Source: Pseudomonas sp. GOM6 (GTDB lineage Bacteria > Pseudomonadota > Gammaproteobacteria > Pseudomonadales > Pseudomonadaceae). From it: DNA of 64,000 bases. Both the position numbers and the translations under genes were made by a program. Location: positions 222,671 through 286,670 of the forward strand of contig NZ_JARPUS010000003.1 of NCBI RefSeq assembly GCF_029537485.1, written 5' to 3'. Of this stretch, positions 48,941-57,974 are shown piece after piece (the first letter of the stretch is position 1; each line of letters opens with the position of its first letter). The notes under the pieces are model-generated. The model was not told the origin of the DNA and made no database searches. It saw nothing but the letters and a program-made list of their open reading frames with translations.

Positions 48941-50428
48941 TCAAGCTTCGCTGCGCACCCTCTGCACGGCATCCAGCCAGCCGGCATAGAGCTTGGCACG
49001 ATGCTCGTCAGCCATGCGTGGCACGAATCGCTGCTGGCGATGCCAGTGACTAGCGATCTCCTCCAGGCTGGCATACAGCCCCGCTTGCAAGCCGGCCAGG
49101 TAAGCCACGCCGAGGGCGGTGGTTTCCGTGACTACCGGACGCTCCACCGCCACACCGAGGATATCGGCCAGGAACTGCATGACCCAGTTGTTCACCACCA
49201 TGCCGCCATCGACACGCAGTGCGCTGGGCTCGGCGGCACCGTCCTGGCGCATGGCTTCGAGCAGATCGCGGGTCTGGTAGCACACCGACTGCAGGCCGGC
49301 GGTGACGATTTCCTTGATCCCGGTATCGCGGGTCAGGCCGAAAATCGCGCCACGCGCCTTGGGGTCCCAATACGGCGCGCCGAGACCGGTGAAGGCCGGC
49401 ACCAGATAGACGCCGCAGGCATCGCCGGTCTGCTCGGCGAGCAACTCGGTGTCGCGGGCGTCGCTGATCAGCTTGATGCCGTCACGTAGCCACTGCACGG
49501 CGGCGCCGGCGACGAAGATGCTGCCTTCTACCGCGTAGGTGACCTTGCCGTCCAGGCGGTAGCCGACCGTGGTGAGCAGACGGTTCTGCGACACCACCGG
49601 GGTGGCGCCGGTGTTCTGGATCATGAAACAACCGGTGCCATAGGTGCTCTTGACCATGCCCTCCTGGAAGCAAGCCTGGCCAATCAGCGCGGCCTGCTGG
49701 TCGCCGGCCATGCCCAGCACCGGGATGCTGGCGCCAAGCAGCCCAGGCTCGGTGACGCCGAACTCGGCAGCGCAATCCAGCACCTCAGGCAACAGGCTGC
49801 GCGGAATCTCGAATAGCGCCAGCAGTTCGTCGTCCCACTGCTGTTCATGGATGTTGAACATCAGGGTGCGCGAGGCGTTGCTGGCATCGGTACGGTGCGC
49901 CTTGCCCCCGGTCAGGCGCCACAGCAGGAAACTGTCGACGGTGCCGAAACGCAGCTCGCCGCGCTCGGCCCGCTCACGCGCGCCGGGCACGTTGTCGAGG
50001 GTCCAGCGCAGTTTGGTCGCGGAGAAATAGGGGTCGATCAGCAGGCCGGTCTTCTCCGAAACTTTCGCCTCATGCCCGCTCGCCTTGAGGCCGGCGCAGT
50101 AGTCGGCGGTGCGCCGATCCTGCCAGACGATGGCCGGATGGATCGGTGCCCCCGTGGTGGCATCCCAGACAATGGTGGTCTCGCGCTGATTGGTGATACC
50201 GATGGCCAGTACGTCCTCGGCCTTCAGGCCCTTGCTGGCCAGCGCCTCACGGCACACCGCCAGGGTGGTCAGCCAGATTTCCTCGGCGTCGTGCTCGACC
50301 CAGCCATCCTTGGGGAAATACTGCTTGAACTCGCGCTGGGCGCTGGCCAGCGGCAGGCCCTGAGCACTAAAGATGATGGCGCGGGAGCTGGTGGTGCCCT
50401 GGTCAATGGCAAGCAGGTATTGGGACAT
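48941..50428 (-). CDS. glpK: Glycerol kinase
   Basis: Phosphorylates glycerol to sn-glycerol-3-phosphate. The 495-aa FGGY protein has [17 protein letters not shown] at the start, [39 protein letters not shown] and [20 protein letters not shown], all strongly GlpK. Unlike the glpFKRD order I recall in P. aeruginosa, glpK here points away from glpR-glpD, with ybaK between, and no glpF is in the window. AAGGAAG precedes the ATG and overlaps an AACAATAA motif that could bind Hfq/Crc. Confidence 0.97.
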   Translation of the reverse strand: MSQYLLAIDQGTTSSRAIIFSAQGLPLASAQREFKQYFPKDGWVEHDAEEIWLTTLAVCREALASKGLKAEDVLAIGITNQRETTIVWDATTGAPIHPAIVWQDRRTADYCAGLKASGHEAKVSEKTGLLIDPYFSATKLRWTLDNVPGARERAERGELRFGTVDSFLLWRLTGGKAHRTDASNASRTLMFNIHEQQWDDELLALFEIPRSLLPEVLDCAAEFGVTEPGLLGASIPVLGMAGDQQAALIGQACFQEGMVKSTYGTGCFMIQNTGATPVVSQNRLLTTVGYRLDGKVTYAVEGSIFVAGAAVQWLRDGIKLISDARDTELLAEQTGDACGVYLVPAFTGLGAPYWDPKARGAIFGLTRDTGIKEIVTAGLQSVCYQTRDLLEAMRQDGAAEPSALRVDGGMVVNNWVMQFLADILGVAVERPVVTETTALGVAYLAGLQAGLYASLEEIASHWHRQQRFVPRMADEHRAKLYAGWLDAVQRVRSEA

Positions 50429-50437
50429 GTGGCTTCC

Positions 50438-50445
50438 TTATTGTT
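50438..50445 (-). promoter_or_regulatory. Crc/Hfq-type motif at the glpK ribosome binding site
   Basis: On the minus strand AACAATAA, fitting AAN-AAN-AA, directly abutting the Shine-Dalgarno GGAAG of glpK. Such sites mediate catabolite repression of carbon-use genes in Pseudomonas. Confidence 0.4.
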
Positions 50446-50516
50446 ATGCCGTGTAGTGAAGGACGGAGCGAGTTCCAGACGGAAAGCATGTGCGAGCAGC
50501 ACTCACCGTCAGAGCA

Positions 50517-50987
50517 TCACTCCCGGCCGATGGCCGCGAAGCGGCCCTGGGTGTGCTCGGCCAGCACCTCGGCCGCCAGCTCCACCTCCAGACCACGCCG
50601 CCCGGCGCTGACGTGGATGGTCGGGTACTGCCGGGCACTCTCATCGATGAAGGTACGCAGGCGTTTCTTCTGCCCCAGCGGGCTGATGCCGCCGACCAGG
50701 TAGCCGGTGCTGCGCTGGGCCTGCTGCGGGTCGGCCATGTCGGCCTTCTTCGCGCCAGCGGCGTGGGCCAGGGCCTTGAGATCGAGCGAGCCAGCCACCG
50801 GCACCACGGCCACCAGCAACTCACCTTTTTCGGTGGCAGCCAGTAGTGTCTTGAATACCCGCGCCGGGTCCAGGCCCAGCTTTTCCGCTGCCTCCAGGCC
50901 ATAGGAGGCGGACTTCGGGTCATGGTGGTAGCTGAGCACCTTGTGCTCGGCCTTGGCTTTTTTCAGCAGATCGATGGCGGGAGTCAT
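50517..50987 (-). CDS. ybaK: Cys-tRNA(Pro)/Cys-tRNA(Cys) deacylase YbaK
   Basis: A 156-aa editing enzyme that hydrolyses mischarged Cys-tRNA(Pro). YbaK/EbsC family motifs are ARVFKTLLAATEKGE (with the conserved Lys in VFKTLL), VVPVAGSLDLKALA, and STGYLVGGISPLGQKKRLRTF. Length fits E. coli YbaK (159 aa). It lies 88 bases upstream of glpK on the same strand and is divergent from glpR. Confidence 0.92.
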   Translation of the reverse strand: MTPAIDLLKKAKAEHKVLSYHHDPKSASYGLEAAEKLGLDPARVFKTLLAATEKGELLVAVVPVAGSLDLKALAHAAGAKKADMADPQQAQRSTGYLVGGISPLGQKKRLRTFIDESARQYPTIHVSAGRRGLEVELAAEVLAEHTQGRFAAIGRE

Positions 50988-51166
50988 GTTCGAATGTGAA
51001 AATCAGCTGACGAAGTGGCGTACCTTAACGGAAAAAGCGGCCAGGAGCAGTTCTTACTGTCACACCGCAGCGGCCCGTAGGCAGCCAGCCAGGTATAAAA
51101 GGCGCGCCGCAACAGCATCTCGTTATACTCCGCCAGCAAATAACAACAGCCAAGCAATCAGCCTCC

Positions 51167-51220
51167 GTGGGAGCGGCTTCAGCCGCGAAGGCTGTTGATC
51201 GCGACTGAAGTCGCCCACCC
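51167..51220. repeat. REP-type inverted pair upstream of glpR
   Basis: TGGGAGCGGCTTCAGCCGCGA facing a degenerate partner TCGCGACTGAAGTCGCCCA, with a 13-base spacer. It is the same REP family as at 37416-37480 and sits in the ybaK-glpR divergent gap (50988-51249), about 30 bases before glpR. Confidence 0.65.
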
Positions 51221-51249
51221 AGTCTGGACAGCGCTACCAAGGAACGCCC

Positions 51250-52008
51250 ATGAGCCTCCCGCCCCGCCAGCAGAGTATCCTCGACCGCGCCCGCGAGCGC
51301 GGCTACGTCAGCATCGAAGAACTGGCCCAGGCCTTCGATGTCACGCCGCAGACCATTCGCCGCGACATCAACCAACTGGCCAAACAGGGTCTGTTGCGGC
51401 GCACCCACGGCGGCGCGGCCTGCGAGACCTCCAGCATCCAGAACACCGCCTATGCCATGCGCGCGGGACAGATGCGCGACGAGAAACAGCGCATCGCCGA
51501 GGCCATCGCCGCGGCCATTCCCGACCATGCCTCGCTGTTCATCAGCATCGGCACCACCACCGAGGCCATCGCCCGCGCCCTGCTTGGCCACAAGCACCTC
51601 AAGGTGATCACCAACAACCTGCACGTGGCCGCGACCCTGGCCGACAAGGCCGACTTCGAAGTGCTGGTGGCCGGCGGCAGCGTGCGCAGTGACGGTGGCG
51701 TGGTGGGCCAGGCGGCGGCGGACTTCATCCAGCAGTTCAAGGTCGACTTCGCCATCATGGGCATCAGCGGCATCGACGAGGACGGCAGCCTGCTCGACTT
51801 CGACTATCAGGAAGTGCGCGTGTCCCAGGCCATCATCGACAACGCCCGCCAGGTGCTGCTGGCCGCCGACTCCAGCAAGTTCGGGCGCAACGCCGTGGTA
51901 CGCCTGGGCTCCATCGCCCTGGTCGACCATATCTATACCGACGCCCCGCCCTCCCCGACCCTGGCTCGCCTGCTGCACGAGCAGAAAATCCAGCTGCACC
52001 TGGTCTGA
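51250..52008 (+). CDS. glpR: Glycerol-3-phosphate regulon repressor GlpR
   Basis: A 252-aa DeoR-family repressor that responds to glycerol-3-phosphate. The N-terminal HTH is [21 protein letters not shown] followed by [11 protein letters not shown]. The C-terminal effector domain has [22 protein letters not shown] and [16 protein letters not shown]. Length matches E. coli GlpR (252 aa). It lies upstream of glpD on the same strand, and a matching operator lies before glpD. Confidence 0.95.
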   Translation: MSLPPRQQSILDRARERGYVSIEELAQAFDVTPQTIRRDINQLAKQGLLRRTHGGAACETSSIQNTAYAMRAGQMRDEKQRIAEAIAAAIPDHASLFISIGTTTEAIARALLGHKHLKVITNNLHVAATLADKADFEVLVAGGSVRSDGGVVGQAAADFIQQFKVDFAIMGISGIDEDGSLLDFDYQEVRVSQAIIDNARQVLLAADSSKFGRNAVVRLGSIALVDHIYTDAPPSPTLARLLHEQKIQLHLV

Positions 52009-52013
52009 TCCCG

Positions 52014-52070
52014 TAGCCCGGATGCAATCCGGGAAGCAAACGGCTCCGATCCCGGATTGCATCCGGGCTA
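52014..52070. repeat. Inverted repeat between glpR and glpD
   Basis: Two perfectly complementary 21-base arms (52014-52034 and 52050-52070; arm core GCCCGGATGCAATCCGGG) around 15 bases. Each arm is itself near-palindromic around the GGATTGCATCC core. It starts five bases after the glpR stop. This is a common extragenic repeat in several Pseudomonas lineages and may act as a terminator or processing site. Confidence 0.7.
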
Positions 52071-52180
52071 CAGCCGACGCCCCCTCTCTCGCATGCGGGA
52101 GAGGGGACGCCCTGCTCAGCATTCCCTTTACCGGCACCCAAGCGTTTCGGACTGGCGAAATCGCGCATCCTCGGCTAGCA

Positions 52181-52200
52181 TATTTTCGATTTCGAACATT
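52181..52200. promoter_or_regulatory. GlpR operator upstream of glpD
   Basis: TATTTTCGATTTCGAACATT matches the E. coli GlpR consensus WATGTTCGWTAWCGAACATW at 18 of 20 positions. It lies 34 bases before the glpD start and just downstream of glpR. Confidence 0.75.
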
Positions 52201-52233
52201 AAAGTTCACATTGCAACCCAGGACGACCCTGCC

Positions 52234-53769
52234 ATGCCGCTCAGCCACACGCCTCGCCTTGCCGAAATCTACGACCTGGCCATAGTCGGCGGCGGCATCA
52301 ACGGTGTCGGCATCGCGGCGGATGCTGCCGGGCGCGGCCTCTCGGTGTTCCTCTGCGAACGCGACGACCTGGCCAGCCACACCTCCTCGGCCAGCAGCAA
52401 GCTGATCCACGGTGGCCTGCGCTACCTCGAACACTATGAATTTCGCCTGGTCCGCGAGGCCCTGGCCGAGCGCGAGGTGCTGCTGGCCAAGGCGCCACAC
52501 ATCGTCAAGCCCATGCGCTTCATCCTGCCGCACCGCCCGCACCTGCGTCCGGCCTGGATGATCCGCGCCGGCCTGTTCCTCTACGACCATCTGGGCAAGC
52601 GCGAGAAATTGCCAGGCTCGCATGGCGTGCGTTTCGGCGCCGGCAACCCGCTCAAGGCGCAGATGAGCCGCGGCTTCGAGTACTCCGACTGCTGGGTGGA
52701 TGACGCCCGCCTGGTGGTGCTCAACGCCATGGCCGCCCACGAGCGCCATGCGCACATTCACCCCCGCACCCGCTGCGTCAGTGCGCGGCGCAGCAAGGGG
52801 CTCTGGCACCTGCATCTGGAACGCGCCGACGGCAGCCTGTTTTCCATCCGTGCCCGCGCCCTGGTCAACGCCGCCGGCCCCTGGGTCGCGCGCTTCCTGC
52901 AGGACGACCTGAAGCAGAAATCGCCCTACGGCATACGCCTGATCCAGGGCAGCCATATCGTTGTGCCGCGCCTCCATGAGGGCGACAAGGCCTATATCCT
53001 GCAGAACGAGGATCAACGCATCGTCTTCGTCATTCCCTGGCTGGAACGCTTCAGCCTGATCGGTACCACCGACCGTGAATACCAGGGCGATCCGGCGCAG
53101 GTTGTGATCAGCGAGGAAGAGACCGACTACCTGCTCGGTGTGGTCAACGCCCACTTCACGCGCCAACTGAGTCGTGGCGATATCCTGCACAGCTATTCCG
53201 GGGTGCGCCCGCTGTGCGACGACGAATCCGACCAACCCTCGGCCATCACCCGCGACTACACCCTGTCCCTGGCTGGCGCCCCCGGCGAAGCGCCGCTGCT
53301 CTCGGTGTTCGGTGGCAAGCTGACGACCTATCGCAAGCTCGCCGAATCAGCCCTGGAACTACTCGCGCCACACTTTCCGCACCTGTGCCCGGCCTGGACC
53401 GACCAGGCGCCACTGCCAGGCGGCGAGAACATGGGCAGCCGCGAAGCGCTGGTAGACAAGCTGACCGCACGCTTCGGCTGGCTCGACCGCGAGCTGGCAA
53501 GTCGCTGGGCCAGCACCTACGGCAGCCGCACCTGGCGCCTGCTCGACGGCATCCGGCAGCAGAGCGAGCTGGGCGAGCACCTAGGCGCCGGGCTGTACCA
53601 GCGGGAAGTGGACTATCTGTGCCGCGAAGAATGGGCAATGACTGCCGAGGATATTCTCTGGCGCCGCACCAAACTGGGCCTGTTCATGACGGCAGCACAA
53701 CAGGCGCGACTCCGGGACTATCTGCAGCAGCGCCACGCTCCCGTCGCCGACCTCGCCCAAGCCCTCTGA
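52234..53769 (+). CDS. glpD: Aerobic glycerol-3-phosphate dehydrogenase
   Basis: Membrane-associated FAD enzyme that oxidises glycerol-3-phosphate to DHAP and feeds quinones. The 511-aa protein starts with the FAD motif AIVGGGINGVGIAADAAGRG (near residue 16), followed by HTSSASSKLIHGGLRYLEHYEFRLV (split: HTSSASSKLIHGG, LRYLEHYEF), FVIPWLERFSLIGTTD and VFGGKLTTYRKLAE. Length fits E. coli GlpD (501 aa). ATG 52234 lies 34 bases after the GlpR operator. It works with glpK and glpR in glycerol catabolism. Confidence 0.97.
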   Translation: MPLSHTPRLAEIYDLAIVGGGINGVGIAADAAGRGLSVFLCERDDLASHTSSASSKLIHGGLRYLEHYEFRLVREALAEREVLLAKAPHIVKPMRFILPHRPHLRPAWMIRAGLFLYDHLGKREKLPGSHGVRFGAGNPLKAQMSRGFEYSDCWVDDARLVVLNAMAAHERHAHIHPRTRCVSARRSKGLWHLHLERADGSLFSIRARALVNAAGPWVARFLQDDLKQKSPYGIRLIQGSHIVVPRLHEGDKAYILQNEDQRIVFVIPWLERFSLIGTTDREYQGDPAQVVISEEETDYLLGVVNAHFTRQLSRGDILHSYSGVRPLCDDESDQPSAITRDYTLSLAGAPGEAPLLSVFGGKLTTYRKLAESALELLAPHFPHLCPAWTDQAPLPGGENMGSREALVDKLTARFGWLDRELASRWASTYGSRTWRLLDGIRQQSELGEHLGAGLYQREVDYLCREEWAMTAEDILWRRTKLGLFMTAAQQARLRDYLQQRHAPVADLAQAL

Positions 53770-53776
53770 AGCGCAC

Positions 53777-54802
53777 CTACAACCGCGAGCGCACCGCGCC
53801 CTCTTCTGCGCGCTGCGCCAGCTGTGCCTCGGCCATGCGCTGCTCACGCAGGTAGGGCAGTACGGCAGCGAGCAAGGGCGCCTTGAACGCAGCCTGAAAG
53901 CGATGGGCCAGCCCAGGAATCAGGCGCAACTCGCTCCCCTTTATATGGGCCGCCACATGCACCCCATGCATCACCGGCAGCAAGGGGTCAGCGGTACCGT
54001 GCACCACCAGGGTGGGGACGCGCAGGCGGTTGAGCAACTGCACCCGGCTCGGCTCGGCCAGGATGGCGAGGATCTGCCGCTGCACACCCTGCGGGTTGTA
54101 GGCACGGTCGTAGCTGTGAGCGGCCTCCTCCAGCAACTGCTGACGTTCACTGACCTGGCTCGGACTGCCGAGAGCCGCCAGCAGATCAGCCTGCTGCTCG
54201 ATGGCGGCGGTGCGATCCGCTGGCGCCTCGCGGCGCGCCAGCTGTTCAAGCAGACGCGCATCCGGCGCCGGCAGGCCAGGTGCACTGGTGCTGGTCATCA
54301 GCAGGGTCAGGCTTTCCACGCGCTGCGGCGCCAGGTCAGCCAGATGCTGGGCAATCATCCCGCCCATGCTGGCGCCCAGGACATGGAAACGCTGGATGCC
54401 GAGATCATCCATCAGCCCCAGCGCATCGCGCGCCATGTCGCGCAGCCCATAGGGTGCCTCTACCGCCAGGCCCAGGCGATAGCGCAACAGCTCGTAGGTC
54501 AGACTGACCGCAGGCGCCTCGTCCCGCCAACTGGACAGGCCGACATCGCGGTTGTCGAAGCGCACCACCCGAAAACCCTGCTGACACAGACTCTCCACCA
54601 CCTCATCGGGCCAGTGGATCAGCTGTCCGCCGAGCCCCATCACCAACAGCAGCGCCGGATCGGCTGCGCGGCCAATGCTCTGGTAGGCCAAGCGCACCGA
54701 CCCTACTTCCGCCACAGCGGTAGGTACCTGGACATCACATCGAGAAGCCGCAAAAGACGGCGTGGCGCACACCAGCGCGGCCAGCAGCAAGAATGCTCGC
54801 AT
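53777..54802 (-). CDS. Exported alpha/beta hydrolase
   Basis: A 341-aa hydrolase with a signal peptide (MRAFLLLAALVCATPSFAAS). The catalytic Ser is in HVLGASMGGMIAQHLA, the Asp in VHGTADPLLPV and the His in LIPGLAHRFQ. An oxyanion-hole-type LLLVMGLGGQ lies near residue 52. It is probably periplasmic or secreted. Substrate unknown; the closest general class is the lactonase/esterase-type hydrolases. It is convergent with glpD. Confidence 0.85.
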   Translation of the reverse strand: MRAFLLLAALVCATPSFAASRCDVQVPTAVAEVGSVRLAYQSIGRAADPALLLVMGLGGQLIHWPDEVVESLCQQGFRVVRFDNRDVGLSSWRDEAPAVSLTYELLRYRLGLAVEAPYGLRDMARDALGLMDDLGIQRFHVLGASMGGMIAQHLADLAPQRVESLTLLMTSTSAPGLPAPDARLLEQLARREAPADRTAAIEQQADLLAALGSPSQVSERQQLLEEAAHSYDRAYNPQGVQRQILAILAEPSRVQLLNRLRVPTLVVHGTADPLLPVMHGVHVAAHIKGSELRLIPGLAHRFQAAFKAPLLAAVLPYLREQRMAEAQLAQRAEEGAVRSRL

Positions 54803-54923
54803 TACGAAAACACCTAAAACGCAGAACCCCAGTCAAACGCGAGTCTGCGGATGTTTGTTCGCGGCCGCTGCCACAGTTCGATGACAATTTGATGAAGCGC
54901 GCCGAACGGTCGTGACCGGCGCC

Positions 54924-56528
54924 TCAGTGCGGCGTCTGACGCCGTGGCCAGATCAGGCTGAACTGCGCGCCGCCGAGTTCCGCGCTGCGGCCGACGTGGG
55001 CACGGCCGGCGTGCCAATAGATGATGCGGCGGACGATGGACAGCCCCAGGCCGTGCCCGCCCGAGGCGCGGGTACGGCTGTCGTCCAGGCGCAGGAAGGG
55101 CGTGAAGATGCGCTCCCAGTCCAATTCCGGCACGCCCGGCCCATCGTCCTCGACATCCACCCGGCAACGCTTGTGGCCGATGTGATAGCTCAGGCGTACC
55201 CGCGACTCGGCGTGGCGCATGGCGTTACTCAGCAGGTTCTGCAAGGCGCGGTGCAGGTAGCGCGGCTCGGCCTCGACCAGCACCTCGCCATGCGGGCCAT
55301 CCTGGCAAGGGCCGCGCTCGACGCGAATGCTCGCACGCAACGGCGCCAGCTCGCCAATCACCTGATCGACCAGCGCGCAGAGGTCGACCTTCTGGTAGTT
55401 CAGCTCCGGCGAGCCTTGCTCCAGGCGGGCATAGACCAGCATCTCGTCAACCAGTTTGTCGAGTTCCTGGATGTCGCCGTCCATGCCCAGCATGTACTTG
55501 CGTCGCGCCTCGTCGCTCTGCGCATCCTCGATCATCTCCAGACCGAAACGCAGACGCGCCACCGGCGTGCGCAGCTCGTGGGACACCGCCCGCACCATCT
55601 CGCGTTGCACATTGAGCAGGCGTTGCAGCTGCTCGGCCATGGCATTGAAGGTGGTGGCCAGACGGCCCACCGAGTCGGCGCCCTGGGTCGGCGCACGGGC
55701 ATCCAGATGGCCGCCGGCAATGTGTGCCGCCGCATCCTCCAGGCCCTGAAGGCGGCGCTCCAGGCGCCTTACCAGCAAATACAGAATCAGCCCGGTCAGG
55801 CTCAGGCCCAGAGCGCCTATCAGCACCAACAGCTCGGTCGGGTAGGGATTCATCTGCTCGATCGGACCGACTTCCAGCACCCAGGGCGTACTGACCATAC
55901 CGGCGATCACACGAATCGAGTCGCCCTCCTTGCCCAACGCCAGCACGGTATCGCCCTCATCCACCCGACGCTGCTGGTCCTCGTCCAGGTCGACCTTCTC
56001 CAGCACCACCAGGCGCAGGGAAAAACCGAACTGCTTCTCTTCCTTCAGCTCCGCCAGACGCCAGGGCTGCTCGGCAATGGGGTAGCGCACCAGCTCGTCC
56101 ATCAGCAGGAATACGGTAGCCCGTGCCAGCTGCTCGCTGATCTGCTCCACCTCGGTGCTCAGCACCTGACTTTCCCCGGGAATCTGTACATAGACCCGCG
56201 CGGCATGCGGCCCGGTCTGCTCCACCAGCACCTGACCGCGCTGCAGGCGACCACGGGCACGGCCATCCAGCGGCAGGCCGGCAACCGGTTGCAGCTCCAG
56301 CGGCACGCCGAGCAGGCGCGTCCAGGTGATCAGGGCGCGACGACGGTCGAGATCGTCCATGTGCTGCAGGTTGTCCGCCATCAGGCGAAAGGTGCCGCGC
56401 GCCAGCTTCTCGCGGTACTGGTCGCTGCGCACCTCGTTGGTCAGCTGCAGGGCGCCGACACCGAGCAGCGCGACCAGCACCAGGGCGGCGATAATGCCGC
56501 CATAGATGCGCAGAAAGATGGTGTTCAT
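54924..56528 (-). CDS. rstB: Sensor histidine kinase, RstB-like
   Basis: A 534-aa inner-membrane histidine kinase. TM1 is at about 7-29 (IYGGIIAALVLVALLGVGAL), then a periplasmic domain of about 200 residues, TM2 near 235-258, a HAMP linker (RLQGLEDAAAHIAGGHLDAR), the H-box VSHELRTPVARLRFGLE, and an ATPase domain (NLLSNAMRHA, DDGPGVP, GHGLGLSIVRRI). The order and the neighbouring nrdAB genes match the RstB-like kinase I recall in P. aeruginosa. It overlaps the regulator gene by four bases. The stimulus is unknown. Confidence 0.9.
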   Translation of the reverse strand: MNTIFLRIYGGIIAALVLVALLGVGALQLTNEVRSDQYREKLARGTFRLMADNLQHMDDLDRRRALITWTRLLGVPLELQPVAGLPLDGRARGRLQRGQVLVEQTGPHAARVYVQIPGESQVLSTEVEQISEQLARATVFLLMDELVRYPIAEQPWRLAELKEEKQFGFSLRLVVLEKVDLDEDQQRRVDEGDTVLALGKEGDSIRVIAGMVSTPWVLEVGPIEQMNPYPTELLVLIGALGLSLTGLILYLLVRRLERRLQGLEDAAAHIAGGHLDARAPTQGADSVGRLATTFNAMAEQLQRLLNVQREMVRAVSHELRTPVARLRFGLEMIEDAQSDEARRKYMLGMDGDIQELDKLVDEMLVYARLEQGSPELNYQKVDLCALVDQVIGELAPLRASIRVERGPCQDGPHGEVLVEAEPRYLHRALQNLLSNAMRHAESRVRLSYHIGHKRCRVDVEDDGPGVPELDWERIFTPFLRLDDSRTRASGGHGLGLSIVRRIIYWHAGRAHVGRSAELGGAQFSLIWPRRQTPH

Positions 56529-57241
56529 TGCAGCTCTGCAGCGGCCTCGGCGACGAACAGGTAACCCTTGCTGCGCACCGTCTTGATCAGGCGCGGGTGC
56601 ATCGGGTCATCGCCGATCTTCGGCCGGATGCGCGAGATGCGCACGTCGATCGAGCGATCCTGGCCGTCGTACTCGATGCCACGCAGAGACGTGAAGATTT
56701 CCTCACGCGAGAGAATCCGCCCGGCATTGGCCGCCAGCAGCCAGAGCAGGTCGAATTCGGCGCTGGTCAGCTCGATGCCCTCGCCGCGCAACCAGGCTTC
56801 GCGCATGGCACTGTCGATCACCAGCTGGCCGAACTCCAGACGACGCTGGCCCTCGACAGGTGCATCGCCGCCCTCGCTGCGCCGCAGCAGGGCCCGGATA
56901 CGCGCCAGCAGCACGCGCGGGCGCACCGGCTTGCACACATAGTCATCGGCGCCCATCTCCAGACCAAGCACCTCGTCCATATCGTCGGTGCGTGCAGTGA
57001 GCATCAGGATCGGCCCCTCGTAGGGGCCGCGCACCTTGCGACAGATGGTCAGGCCATCCTCGCCCGGCAACATCAGGTCGAGCACCACCAGATCCGGTTG
57101 CTCGCGCAGAATGCGCGCCACCGCATTGGCACCGTTGGCTTCGATCGCCACCTGCAAGCCGTGGCTCTGCAGATACTCACGGGTCAGCTCGGCCAGCCGC
57201 TCATCGTCCTCGACAATGAGAATTTGTGCTTCTTGTTCCAA
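56525..57241 (-). CDS. rstA: OmpR-family response regulator, RstA-like
   Basis: A 238-aa regulator. The receiver domain has LIVEDDERLAELTREYL, the phospho-acceptor Asp in DLVVLDLMLPGEDGL, the Thr in LMLTARTD and the Lys in DDYVCKPVRP. The C-terminal winged helix has LTSAEFDLLWLLAAN and RSIDVRISRIRPKIGDD, ending in VRSKGYLFV. The start appears to be TTG at 57241, preceded by AAGGAG at seven bases; no ATG gives the full receiver N-terminus. It is co-transcribed with the kinase gene and divergent from nrdA. Confidence 0.9.
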   Translation of the reverse strand: MEQEAQILIVEDDERLAELTREYLQSHGLQVAIEANGANAVARILREQPDLVVLDLMLPGEDGLTICRKVRGPYEGPILMLTARTDDMDEVLGLEMGADDYVCKPVRPRVLLARIRALLRRSEGGDAPVEGQRRLEFGQLVIDSAMREAWLRGEGIELTSAEFDLLWLLAANAGRILSREEIFTSLRGIEYDGQDRSIDVRISRIRPKIGDDPMHPRLIKTVRSKGYLFVAEAAAELQ

Positions 57242-57331
57242 CGTCGGCTCCTTAAACCTGCGCCTGCCGCAGCCCTACGGTAGGCCCGGCATTCTAACCG
57301 ACTGCACCGACCATTCCACTGGACATGCCAA

Positions 57332-57347
57332 CCACTATATGTTGTGG
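57332..57347. promoter_or_regulatory. NrdR-box-like element 1
   Basis: CCACTATATGTTGTGG matches the NrdR box ACACWATATATWGWGT at 13 of 16 positions. It lies about 90 bases upstream of rstA and 640 before nrdA. Confidence 0.5.
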
Positions 57348-57475
57348 CTATGGCCATAAGCCACGGACACTTTTTCGCCCTTGGGAAGGGCCGGCAAAGG
57401 GCGACGAACGGTACAAGCCAGCAATCACGCAGCCTGCGCCGAATTCAGCCCTTTCACCCACAAAAGACCCACAAT

Positions 57476-57484
57476 TTATCCACA
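57476..57484 (+). promoter_or_regulatory. DnaA box
   Basis: TTATCCACA, the perfect consensus DnaA box, 22 bases before the predicted -35 of nrdA. DnaA regulates nrdAB in E. coli, so a similar role is plausible. Confidence 0.5.
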
Positions 57485-57505
57485 GCTTATTCTCGACACG
57501 TCACC

Positions 57506-57534
57506 TTGCATTGCCCCCAGCAGCGCATTATCTT
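57506..57534 (+). promoter_or_regulatory. Candidate sigma-70 promoter of nrdA
   Basis: TTGCAT, 17 bases, TATCTT. The spacing is ideal, and each hexamer matches consensus at four of six positions. It precedes an NrdR-like box by 20 bases. Confidence 0.45.
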
Positions 57535-57553
57535 GTATCTCCATAGCGATGAC

Positions 57554-57569
57554 CCACTACATATTGGGT
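57554..57569. promoter_or_regulatory. NrdR-box-like element 2
   Basis: CCACTACATATTGGGT matches the NrdR box at about 12-13 of 16 positions. It lies just downstream of the predicted -10, around the expected transcription start, a position suited to repression. Confidence 0.5.
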
Positions 57570-57974
57570 TAAAGCCAGATCACCGGACACTAGAAGAATG
57601 AATGTCGAGAAGGTCCTTTCGTTGACCGCACCCGGTGTATCGCAACCCGTTTCACACCAGCTCGGACTTGTCTGCCGGGCCTCGAACCAGGGTCGTAATG
57701 GTTGTCGACCCGAGCGATAGCGGTTGTAGCCCACGAGGGGCACACCACTAGGTATTGTGGTCACGGCTTAGATTGCCGTGATGTTTGACTTAGGCCACGG
57801 AGGCGCTTGAGTCCGCCCCCTGCCTTGTTGTTGTAGTACGCGCATACCGATCCTGCCGGTTCCGGTGGCGTGGCTGATTGGAAACGAAATTCGAAATAAA
57901 GCTGTGGCCAACTGTCTGGCGGAACACCCTCCGTTGAACAGTGCCCTACTAATAAATGGAGACGGGAGACCCCC

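Larger units (their letters stand above)
57242..57974. other. Long divergent regulatory region between rstA and nrdA
   Basis: 733 bases without a protein gene. It contains NrdR-box-like elements (57332-57347, 57554-57569, weaker 57745-57760), a perfect DnaA box, a sigma-70-type promoter and a hairpin TCACGGC-TTAGATT-GCCGTGA (57761-57781). If transcription starts near 57542 the nrdA leader is about 430 bases long. Confidence 0.6.

Noticed and set aside
57600..57974. Cobalamin riboswitch in the nrdA leader
   Set aside because: A long leader before a ribonucleotide reductase raised the idea, but I could not find a convincing B12 box or the surrounding conserved core.
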